From Synechococcales cyanobacterium PMM_0073 (lineage in GTDB: Bacteria; Cyanobacteriota; Cyanobacteriia; Elainellales; Elainellaceae), in NCBI GenBank assembly GCA_949127695.1, contig CASBQH010000207.1:1-5140 (forward strand): 5,140 bases of DNA, written 5' to 3'. Positions 1-5,140 of the stretch are shown here, one piece after another. Positions within the stretch are counted from its first letter, which is position 1; every line of letters starts with the position of its first letter. Below the pieces are notes generated by a model. The model did no database searches, was not told where the DNA came from, and saw nothing but the letters and a program-made list of their open reading frames with translations. The position numbers were made by a program, and so were the translations under genes.

Positions 1-267
1 AATCGCATTCGAGCTGGGCACTACTGCGGCTGTAATAATATTGTTGCCGTAGAGTAAAGAACCAGAAACTGGCTCGCGAATGCCGTCAATATCAACCGGT
101 GGGGCGGCGATGAAGGCGATGGTAAATACGATAGCGGAAACCGAAAGCAGCGGAATCATTAAGACACCAAACCAGCCGATATACAGCCGATTTTCAGTAC
201 TGGTGATCCAGTTACAGAACTGCTCCCACCGATTTTGAACGCCACGCTGTTGCAGAATCGTAGTCAT
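1..267 (-). CDS. psbA: Photosystem II D1 protein, N-terminal 89 residues (probable D1' isoform), truncated by window edge
   Basis: D1 is a core subunit of the photosystem II reaction centre in the thylakoid membrane; with D2 it carries the charge-separating pigments, QB and most ligands of the Mn4CaO5 cluster. The visible part starts MTTILQQR and runs without a stop to the window edge. It shows the N-terminal surface helix ([11 protein letters not shown], about 14-24), transmembrane helix A (about 32-54) and the nearly invariant lumenal stretch [12 protein letters not shown] (56-67), then [10 protein letters not shown] and VVPSSNAI. Asp59, Asp61 and Glu65, which line the water/proton channels, are intact. 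Residue 80 is Ala where standard D1 has Gly; G80A, with F158L and T286A, is known to mark the microaerobically induced D1' form. Residues 40-49 also differ from ordinary D1. The Mn ligands lie outside the window, so a rogue D1 or ChlF-type paralogue is not fully excluded. The ATG at 267 is fixed by alignment with D1; no strong Shine-Dalgarno precedes it. Confidence 0.96.
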   Translation of the reverse strand, partial: MTTILQQRGVQNRWEQFCNWITSTENRLYIGWFGVLMIPLLSVSAIVFTIAFIAAPPVDIDGIREPVSGSLLYGNNIITAAVVPSSNAI

Positions 268-489
268 AGCTATTGTGAGATTTGTGTTTGACCATTCAAG
301 TCCGTAGATTTGTAGAATAGTCAATAAATCTGAAGAACTGATAAAGGCGTTAGCGATTTGCAGACTTTCCAGTCCAAAGTTCGTAACAACCTCTAGATCT
401 TCTTGGCTACAGCTATGGCTGGGCTGGTGGAACTCAGCAGGCAGGGTTGAGGCATATTGGGAAGGCGAGCCGGTCAGGTCAACTGCTAG
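268..489 (-). promoter_or_regulatory. psbA upstream region (222 bases): leader and presumed promoter, no gene
   Basis: This is the only gap in the window long enough to hold a full promoter and leader, and it lies directly upstream of psbA. The half nearest psbA (about 268-350) is AT-rich. On the minus strand it holds a possible -10 hexamer TATTCT (319-314), which would give a 5' UTR of roughly 40 bases, typical for cyanobacterial psbA; the best -35 candidate, TTATCA (344-339), is weak and 19 bases away. A TTGACT sits at 324-319 but has no good -10 partner. The octamer ACAAATCT occurs twice, at 313-306 and 285-278. The distal half (about 350-489) follows the upstream TVP38 gene; I see no stem followed by a T run, so no intrinsic terminator is evident. 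The exact promoter is a guess; that the region holds psbA control signals is inferred from position. Confidence 0.45.
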
Positions 490-1236
490 CTACTCGCTGA
501 CCTTGACGGCTAGAGCATTGCGCGCAACGCGGGTGACATAGATCGTTACAGCTACCGTGGCTAGGAAGCCGACAATCCGAATCGCCCATTGCACCGTCGG
601 GTTCGTGGGTTGGCTCTCCGTGCCAATTCGCGCCAAGTCACCCGCCAGCGAGCCAATATAGACATACATCACGGTGCCCGGAATCATCCCAACTGAGCCG
701 AGCGCATAGTCTTTGAGCGATACGCCTGTGACTCCAAATGCATAGTTGAGTAAATTGAATGGAAAAACTGGCGAAAGGCGCGTTAGGAAAACGATCTGGA
801 AGCCTTCTTCGGCCACAGCCTTGTCAATCGCCGCAAACTTTTGATTGCCAGTAATCTTTCCGCTGATCCAGCCCCGCGCTAAATAGCGTCCGACTAGAAA
901 CGCGGCAATTGCCCCCAGCGTTGCTCCAACAAATACATAGAGAGTGCCCCACAAAACGCCAAAAACGACCCCAGCCCCCAGCGTCAAGATTGATCCAGGC
1001 AGAAACGCTACCGTGGCTGCAATATAAATCACCATGAAGGCAAAGCCGCCCGCCCAGCCTAAGCCATCTACCCATTCTAGGGCAGTCCGCAGCAGTGCTT
1101 GGGGATCAAAGCCAGACGAGGCTGTGCCAGACTGAGCCAGCGCAGGCGCAGCGCAGATTAAGCAGGTGAACAGGAGTAATCCTAGCCAGCCTAGCCATTT
1201 GAGAATGCGACGTTGGAATAGTTGACTTGGATGCAT
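490..1236 (-). CDS. TVP38/TMEM64 family (VTT domain) integral membrane protein
   Basis: A 248-residue membrane protein of the VTT/SNARE-associated family (PF09335, DedA superfamily). It begins with a basic N-terminus and a hydrophobic segment (about 13-34) ending APALAQ, which could be a cleaved signal peptide or a membrane anchor. The family core follows: FLPGSILTLGAG (78-89), a Gly-rich helix with GATLGAIAAF and GR (104-117), the re-entrant signature LTRLSPVFPFNLLNYAFG (151-168, with the conserved Arg153 and prolines), IPGTVMYVYIGS (185-196) and a final helix (about 216-235). Related DedA and VTT proteins are linked to lipid scrambling and, for bacterial DedA members, recycling of undecaprenyl phosphate; the substrate of TVP38 types is not established. 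The ATG at 1236 is well supported by GAGGA (1248-1244) seven bases upstream. It follows the DUF547 gene by 59 bases. In other bacteria this family is found fused or adjacent to a MerA-like oxidoreductase like the one at the right end here. Confidence 0.93.
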   Translation of the reverse strand: MHPSQLFQRRILKWLGWLGLLLFTCLICAAPALAQSGTASSGFDPQALLRTALEWVDGLGWAGGFAFMVIYIAATVAFLPGSILTLGAGVVFGVLWGTLYVFVGATLGAIAAFLVGRYLARGWISGKITGNQKFAAIDKAVAEEGFQIVFLTRLSPVFPFNLLNYAFGVTGVSLKDYALGSVGMIPGTVMYVYIGSLAGDLARIGTESQPTNPTVQWAIRIVGFLATVAVTIYVTRVARNALAVKVSE

Positions 1237-1243
1237 AGTGGGT

Positions 1244-1248
1244 TCCTC
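1244..1248 (-). promoter_or_regulatory. Ribosome binding site of the TVP38 gene
   Basis: GAGGA on the minus strand, seven bases before the ATG at 1236. It is the only convincing Shine-Dalgarno sequence among the five starts in the window and fixes the start of the membrane protein. The other genes have weak or absent sites. Confidence 0.7.
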
Positions 1249-1295
1249 AGATGGCTGCTGCTAAGATCTGTAATCAATTAAATTCTAGTTATGGT

Positions 1296-2144
1296 TCACT
1301 GACGATTCAGCGACCAATCATAATCTAGATACTCAACCTGGTAATTTCCGGCTGCTAAATAGTCGCGGTCTTCAGAACTCACATAGCGGCTGATAAAGTT
1401 TAGCGCGGCTCGCTCTTTGTCGCTGCCCGTAAACTTATCTGAGCTATTGTATTTAGCCTGCCAGTCTTCGCCAAACCACTTAAAAAGAGCAGAGATAGCG
1501 ACTTTATTTTGGGTTCGATCAATCTTCAGTCCGTGATCGCTAGAGAGCCATTGATTCACCTGATCTTCTAGCTGCTCGTTGAGCCGCTCACCTCGGTATG
1601 GCTCTTGGCGCAGCAGTGGACAGCTAATCGCCGCACAGACCAAGGCGGCATGAATGCGTGGCTCTTGGAAGTCCTTTCGCAGGATGTCATGCTCAATGTT
1701 GTCCAGCGTCAGCGATTTACCCGCGACCTGATGCTTGTTAAAATTCCAGACTCCAAAAATATCCTTGATGCTGCCTTTTAGAGGGCGCTGTTTAATGATT
1801 GACTCTAGGGTGATGGCGTTATAGGCGTTGATTAAAAAGGCGATTTTATCTGGCTCACTCCAGGCATCATAGCTGCTGGGCGAGACTGCCCCCAGCTTGG
1901 CCACAAAGTCTTCTAGCGGCTGGGCGTTGGCTTGCAGAGCCAGATAGTCAACCAAGCCAGCATCATTGACGTAGCTGCGGAGAATTGTTTCGTAGTCTTT
2001 GTAGTCTAGGCTGGCGGCTGTTGTCATCGCTGTCTGGGCAGTCTGGCTATTGCTGGGAGCAAGCGTCGCTGAATTAGTACAGCCTGCGAGCAGAGCAACT
2101 GTGCCAATGAGTAGAGCCAATCGAGGTCTGAGCATAGCTGCCAT
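1296..2144 (-). CDS. DUF547 domain lipoprotein of unknown function
   Basis: A protein of about 282 residues with a lipoprotein signal: Arg-containing n-region, hydrophobic core (LALLIGTVALLAGC) and a lipobox LAGC, lipid-modified Cys at residue 22, so it is probably anchored facing the periplasm. After a polar linker comes a DUF547 domain (PF04784, about 91-207) with the hallmark runs INAYNAITL (105-113), IEHDILR (150-156) and RIHAALVCAAISCP (163-176), then ALFKWFGEDW (219-228) and the usual family ending YLDYDWSLN. The invariant Arg163, His165, Cys170 and Cys175 look like functional residues, but no activity is established for the family. The start is uncertain: a GTG at 2162 and ATGs at 2144 and 2135 are all in frame with no clear Shine-Dalgarno. 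I chose 2144; 2135 gives the most compact signal peptide. It lies between the GT-C gene and the TVP38 gene, suggesting a shared envelope role. Confidence 0.92.
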   Translation of the reverse strand: MAAMLRPRLALLIGTVALLAGCTNSATLAPSNSQTAQTAMTTAASLDYKDYETILRSYVNDAGLVDYLALQANAQPLEDFVAKLGAVSPSSYDAWSEPDKIAFLINAYNAITLESIIKQRPLKGSIKDIFGVWNFNKHQVAGKSLTLDNIEHDILRKDFQEPRIHAALVCAAISCPLLRQEPYRGERLNEQLEDQVNQWLSSDHGLKIDRTQNKVAISALFKWFGEDWQAKYNSSDKFTGSDKERAALNFISRYVSSEDRDYLAAGNYQVEYLDYDWSLNRQ

Positions 2145-2228
2145 CTGCGTCGTGAATACCACTTTAGTTATGCCGCATTTTGGGATTAACCGCCTGATCT
2201 TTGGCTAAGTTTTTGATGAGAATCTGCT

Positions 2229-2256
2229 GAATAAACTGAGCAACGTGAGTTTATTC
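2229..2256. repeat. Perfect 9-bp inverted repeat overlapping the stop codon of the GT-C gene
   Basis: GAATAAACT (2229-2237) and AGTTTATTC (2248-2256) are exact reverse complements separated by a 10-base loop. The right arm covers the TAA stop of the GT-C gene (2253-2251). The stem is AT-rich and no T run follows on the transcribed strand, so a standard intrinsic terminator is unlikely. It could be an mRNA 3' hairpin or processing site between the glycosyltransferase genes and the DUF547 gene, a protein-binding palindrome, or chance. Confidence 0.5.
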
Positions 2257-3549
2257 TGATTGAGGACTGGCCGCATTCTGCCGAGCCGTCCAAAGCCAAC
2301 CGAGTACAAAAGGCAGCCAAATCAGCAGACGCTCTGCGTCAGTTAAGCGCCAGTCGGGCAGGCGGCTGGGCAAAATGAAATAGACAAAGGCAGACAGACT
2401 CACCCAGCGCATCCCCCAATTTTGGCTGGGGACGGCAAACGGCATCAGCCAGGTAAAATACCAGAAATGCACAATTGGCGTCAGCGTTAGAAGACCAAAC
2501 AAGTACCAGGCGCTGAATTTCCCAAAGCTGGTTGCCCATTGCATTAGCCCAATTACCAGTAGCCCTAAAGGCAGCAGATAGATCCAGTTTGCGGCCAAAA
2601 AAGCAGCTGGCCAAATTTGCGCGATAACATGCGGCAATAGCTCTGCGCTCCGTCCTGACGAGACAAACCCTGAGCGGGTCGGCACCAAAGGGCAGCTGGT
2701 TGAGCAGAAAGGCAGCGCCGACAGTAGCATCGGCAGCATGCCCAATAGCCCGATCCCAGCCGCCTGTGCTAGCTTCAGCCGACGCAGCGCCTGCCAAACT
2801 AAAAATCCCAGCATCGGCAGCGAGATCCATTTTACGGCAATGCTCATACCAACCCAGAGGGCGCTCCAACCCAAGCGCTGGGGCGGATCGCGATCAAAGG
2901 CCCGCCAGCCCGCCACCAGTGGCAGAATAAACCAGCTGTCATAATGCCCGCCGCCCGCAAAAGCATAGATAATCATCGGGTTCCAGGCATAGAGCATGGC
3001 GCGCAGCTGACCAAATCGCCGACTCAACAGCCAGCAAACCGCCAAATCTGCTAGCACAAAAGCCGACTTAAAAAGAAAGGGACTGGGGGAAACTGTGGCT
3101 AACAGTCGAAATCCAAGCTGGGTCACTGGCGGATAGATAGCCGCAACATCTGGGTGATTGATCTGTGACCACCAGATGGGGCGATAAAACGCCAGCTCGG
3201 GGGCGTTGGGCGCGAGGTGATAGGGGCTAAACCCCAGGGTTTGGATCTTGCCTTCCCAGAGGTAGCGCCAGAGGTCGTCACCCGGTTCCATGGGCAGCAG
3301 CAGTAGCCGCGCCAGAATTGCAACGCCCCAAAACCACAGTGGTGATATGGCCTGAAGCCGCCAAGATAAACTAAAGCCGAGTCCCATGACTGCCGCCCCC
3401 AGCCAAAATTTATGCAGCGTCTCAATTTGAGCGACCGCTCCATTTGGACTAATCAGCACTGCGCCTAAAATTAACAGGAACGCGCTGAAACTCAGCAGCA
3501 GGTCATGCGGTTTATAGGGTAGTTTATAGAGCAATCGTAGGCTCCTCAT
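2251..3549 (-). CDS. Polytopic GT-C type glycosyltransferase (GT87/MptB-like)
   Basis: A 432-residue protein with about ten to twelve hydrophobic segments, in the layout of GT-C enzymes that transfer sugars from polyprenyl-phosphate donors at the outer face of the membrane. The first non-cytoplasmic loop carries the acidic signature GDDLWRYLWEGK (90-101; Asp91 and Asp92 are the likely catalytic or metal-binding pair), followed by GFSPYHLAP and IYPPVTQ (138-144). Later come WNPMIIYAFAGGGHYDS (189-205), with the GGGH.D motif common in GT87/DUF2029-like proteins, VKWISLP (239-245) and HFWYFTWLMP (361-370). Its ATG overlaps the stop of the preceding GT2 gene as ATGA, pointing to translational coupling; only a GGGG close to the start serves as a possible ribosome site. 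Sugar and acceptor cannot be read from the sequence. The assignment to GT-C is firm; the exact family (GT87, MptB-like or another mannosyltransferase) is less so. Confidence 0.85.
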   Translation of the reverse strand: MRSLRLLYKLPYKPHDLLLSFSAFLLILGAVLISPNGAVAQIETLHKFWLGAAVMGLGFSLSWRLQAISPLWFWGVAILARLLLLPMEPGDDLWRYLWEGKIQTLGFSPYHLAPNAPELAFYRPIWWSQINHPDVAAIYPPVTQLGFRLLATVSPSPFLFKSAFVLADLAVCWLLSRRFGQLRAMLYAWNPMIIYAFAGGGHYDSWFILPLVAGWRAFDRDPPQRLGWSALWVGMSIAVKWISLPMLGFLVWQALRRLKLAQAAGIGLLGMLPMLLSALPFCSTSCPLVPTRSGFVSSGRSAELLPHVIAQIWPAAFLAANWIYLLPLGLLVIGLMQWATSFGKFSAWYLFGLLTLTPIVHFWYFTWLMPFAVPSQNWGMRWVSLSAFVYFILPSRLPDWRLTDAERLLIWLPFVLGWLWTARQNAASPQSE

Positions 3550-4277
3550 GACCCCACGGCTTTTTTGAAGGCTGTGATCAATCGCTGAGCATAGAACTTA
3601 CCTAACGTACTCAAAATGATTACACCTGCCTTAACGCTGCCGTTTACTGTGCCAGAAATCTTGGACTTGCCACCCTGTCGGTTGTAATAGTTGACAGGCA
3701 GCTCGCAGATTCGCAGGCCGCACTCAACGGCACGCACCTGCATTTCCACCGTCCAGCCAAAGCCGCGATCCTGCATTTGGATTTGGGCTAAGGCAGAGCG
3801 GCGAATTAACCGCAGCGGCCCCAAATCACGATAGCAGTAGCCCCAGCCCAGCCAGATTAAGGTAGTTGCCAGCCAGTTACCAAACTGCTGCACTGGCGTC
3901 ATGGCAGCTCGTCCGGCAGCAGTTGCAGCCCGATTGCCCAGAATTAGATCATAGCAGTGGCGCAATTTCCAAAACTGATCGAGCGCGTCCAGATCATCGC
4001 TGCCATCGCCATCGCAAAATAAGATCCACTGAATCTCAGCCGGAATTTGCTGCAACCCGCACCAGCAGGCGCTGCCATAGCCAGAGACAGGTTCAGATCG
4101 CACTTCGGCTCCGGCTTGACGGGCAATTTCGGCGCTGCCGTCGCTGCTGCCGTTATCAATCACTCGAATCTGCCGTAGACCAGCAGCCTGCAAGGCTTGG
4201 AGCACAGCCGCAATCGTATCGGCTTCATTCTGCACCGGAATGATCGTCAAAATATTGTCTAAGTTGAATGAATTCAC
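3546..4277 (-). CDS. Family 2 glycosyltransferase, polyprenyl-phosphate sugar synthase-like
   Basis: A 243-residue GT-A fold enzyme of the GT2 family (DPM/DPG synthase-like), expected to move a sugar from a nucleotide donor to a lipid phosphate at the cytoplasmic face. Visible motifs: TIIPVQNEADTI (11-22, nucleotide site), VIDNGSSDG (39-47), GYGSA (66-70), the acidic DGDGSDD (89-95) that includes the metal-binding DxD, DLGPLRLIRR (151-160), GWTVEMQVRA (174-183, substrate-site region) and NRQGGKSKISGT (199-210). It has no C-terminal membrane helices, so it resembles the soluble short synthases. Start: GTG at 4277; an in-frame TGA lies four codons upstream, so this is the earliest start, although no Shine-Dalgarno is evident. 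It sits 16 bases after the flavoprotein gene and overlaps the GT-C gene by 4 bases. Pairing with the GT-C suggests that it makes that enzyme's lipid-linked donor. A run of six A (3566-3561) lies just before its end. Confidence 0.9.
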   Translation of the reverse strand: MNSFNLDNILTIIPVQNEADTIAAVLQALQAAGLRQIRVIDNGSSDGSAEIARQAGAEVRSEPVSGYGSACWCGLQQIPAEIQWILFCDGDGSDDLDALDQFWKLRHCYDLILGNRAATAAGRAAMTPVQQFGNWLATTLIWLGWGYCYRDLGPLRLIRRSALAQIQMQDRGFGWTVEMQVRAVECGLRICELPVNYYNRQGGKSKISGTVNGSVKAGVIILSTLGKFYAQRLITAFKKAVGS

Positions 4278-4293
4278 AGGCGCGGTTCAGGCG

Positions 4294-5140
4294 TTAGCTA
4301 AACTTGATTAACAGCTTTAACAGAGACTGGGTGCTTGGCGTCAGCAGCGTCCGGCGATAGGCATCGGCTGCTTTTTTAATCGCCTCGGCCTGCGTTGGGT
4401 AAGGATGAATCACGCCAGAAATAGCGCTGAGTCCTTGCTTGGTGACGATAGCCAGCGTAATTTCGCTAATCATTTCCCCAGCATGTTTAGCAACAATGGT
4501 GGCTCCCAGAATCTGGTCTGAGCCGCGCTTGTGCAAGATTTTGAGGAAGCCTGCCGATTCACCGTCAGCTAGGGCGCGATCAAGATCAGAGAACGGAATT
4601 TTGATCGTGCTAGTCTCAATCCCCTGCGATTTGGCCTCAGATTCATAGAGACCAACATGGGCAATTTCTGGGGCGGTGTAAGTTACCCAAGGCATCACCA
4701 GACTGCTGAGCTTGCTGCGCTTCAGGCCAAACGGCGAAAACAGCGTATTTTTAATCACAATCCGGGCAGCAGCGTCAGCCGCATGGGTAAACTTCCAGTT
4801 CATGCAGATATCTCCGGCAGCATAGATACGCGGATTGGTTGTCTGGAGATAGTCATTCACCTCAACGCCGCGACGGGCATCATAGGCAACGCCTGCTGCC
4901 TCCAGGTTGAGGCCATCCACATTGGGGCTACGCCCAGCCCCCACCAAAATTTCATCTACAGCTACCGATTGAACGGCTCCATTCTGGCGATAGTGAATTA
5001 TTTTGCCTGCGTCTGTTGTTTCGACTTTTTCCAGGCTGCAATCCAAGATCAGCTGGATCTGCTCTTGCAAAAACTGCTGCTGCACAATTTCAGCCGCCTC
5101 AGCATCTTCGCGATCTAGCAAATGGCTATGCTTATGCAGC
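4294..5140 (-). CDS. MerA-like FAD/NAD(P)H disulfide oxidoreductase, C-terminal part, truncated by window edge
   Basis: This is the C-terminal 281 codons of a class I flavoprotein disulfide reductase; the reading frame is open to the right edge, so the FAD-binding N-terminus and the redox-active CxxxxC are not visible. In the visible fragment, GAGRSPN (67-73) closes the NAD(P)H domain, IYAAGDI (105-111) is the second FAD-binding motif, FTHAADAAAR (117-126) follows, and the dimerisation domain begins near MPWVTYTAPE and ends with HPYPTQAE (245-252), whose His/Glu pair forms the partner-subunit active site. Cyanobacterial homologues are usually labelled mercuric reductase, and the Synechocystis MerA-like enzyme Slr1849 has been reported to reduce mercury and uranium. 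However, the C-terminus here ends LLKLLIKFS and lacks the vicinal Cys pair that classical MerA uses to take in Hg(II), so the true substrate is open. A TTG at 5121 is internal to the gene, not its start. It is the first visible gene of the likely operon. Confidence 0.9.
   Translation of the reverse strand, partial: LHKHSHLLDREDAEAAEIVQQQFLQEQIQLILDCSLEKVETTDAGKIIHYRQNGAVQSVAVDEILVGAGRSPNVDGLNLEAAGVAYDARRGVEVNDYLQTTNPRIYAAGDICMNWKFTHAADAAARIVIKNTLFSPFGLKRSKLSSLVMPWVTYTAPEIAHVGLYESEAKSQGIETSTIKIPFSDLDRALADGESAGFLKILHKRGSDQILGATIVAKHAGEMISEITLAIVTKQGLSAISGVIHPYPTQAEAIKKAADAYRRTLLTPSTQSLLKLLIKFS

Noticed and set aside
473..500. Short GGTCA/TGACC inverted repeat around the end of the TVP38 gene as a terminator
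   Set aside because: The stem is only about 5 bp, overlaps the coding end, and has no T run after it.
2886..2895. GATCGCGATC palindrome resembling the cyanobacterial HIP1 octamer GCGATCGC
   Set aside because: It is not the HIP1 sequence, it lies inside coding sequence, and I see no exact HIP1 copy elsewhere in the window.
2339..3443. Other minus- and plus-strand open frames inside the GT-C gene
   Set aside because: They lie in alternative frames of a gene with a full set of membrane segments and motifs, and look like by-products of its composition.
3866..4243. Plus-strand open frame of 125 codons opposite the GT2 gene
   Set aside because: It is antisense to a gene with clear family motifs, and its translation is rich in Arg, Gln and Ser with no recognisable domain.
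3546..4277. GT2 as an arsenosugar-cluster glycosyltransferase, considered because DUF547, TVP38 and MerA-like genes can occur near such loci
   Set aside because: The motifs (DGDGSDD, GGKSKISGT) fit polyprenyl-phosphate sugar synthases better than the arsenosugar-associated GT2 type, and no arsenic gene is visible here.
4657..5118. Plus-strand open frame of 153 codons opposite the MerA-like gene
   Set aside because: The minus strand carries conserved flavoprotein motifs across the same bases; the plus-strand product matches no family I recognise and has no ribosome site.
5119..5121. TTG as the start of the MerA-like gene
   Set aside because: The frame stays open to the window edge and a full-length enzyme needs an N-terminal FAD domain, so this codon is internal.
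1..5140. CRISPR array, tRNA or rRNA genes, insertion sequences
   Set aside because: No regularly spaced repeats, no cloverleaf-like segment and no transposase or terminal inverted repeats were seen on either strand.

Overview
The window comes from a cyanobacterium. The decisive evidence is the 5' end of a psbA gene (photosystem II D1 protein) at the left edge, whose first 89 residues are visible. The neighbouring genes (a MerA-like flavoprotein, a VTT/TVP38 membrane protein and a DUF547 protein) fit this assignment, but the sequence does not let me name a genus. All six genes lie on the minus strand, so transcription runs from right to left.

In order of transcription: (1) 5140-4294, the C-terminal part of a MerA-like FAD/NAD(P)H disulfide oxidoreductase that runs off the right edge. 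(2) 4277-3546, a family 2 glycosyltransferase of the dolichyl/polyprenyl-phosphate sugar synthase type, with a GTG start. (3) 3549-2251, a polytopic GT-C type glycosyltransferase, joined to the previous gene by an ATGA overlap. (4) About 2144-1296, a DUF547 lipoprotein. (5) 1236-490, a TVP38/TMEM64 (VTT, DedA-superfamily) membrane protein with a clear ribosome binding site. (6) 267-1, psbA, truncated by the left edge and preceded by a 222-base leader. No stretch longer than 300 bases lacks a gene.

Genes 1-3 are tightly packed (16-base gap, then a 4-base overlap), and genes 4-5 follow with gaps of 88 (from the stop at 2251 to the earliest possible start, 2162) and 59 bases, so genes 1-5 may be one transcription unit. 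A coherent but unproven reading is a membrane glycosylation module. The GT2 would load a sugar onto a polyprenyl phosphate in the cytoplasm, the GT-C would use that lipid-linked sugar on the far side of the membrane, and the VTT protein could help move lipid carriers. The redox flavoprotein and the DUF547 lipoprotein would have unknown roles. psbA is likely transcribed separately.

The most notable observation is that the psbA fragment has Ala instead of Gly at D1 position 80. This is one of three substitutions that mark the low-oxygen-induced D1' isoform of cyanobacteria. The other two diagnostic positions (158 and 286) lie outside the window.
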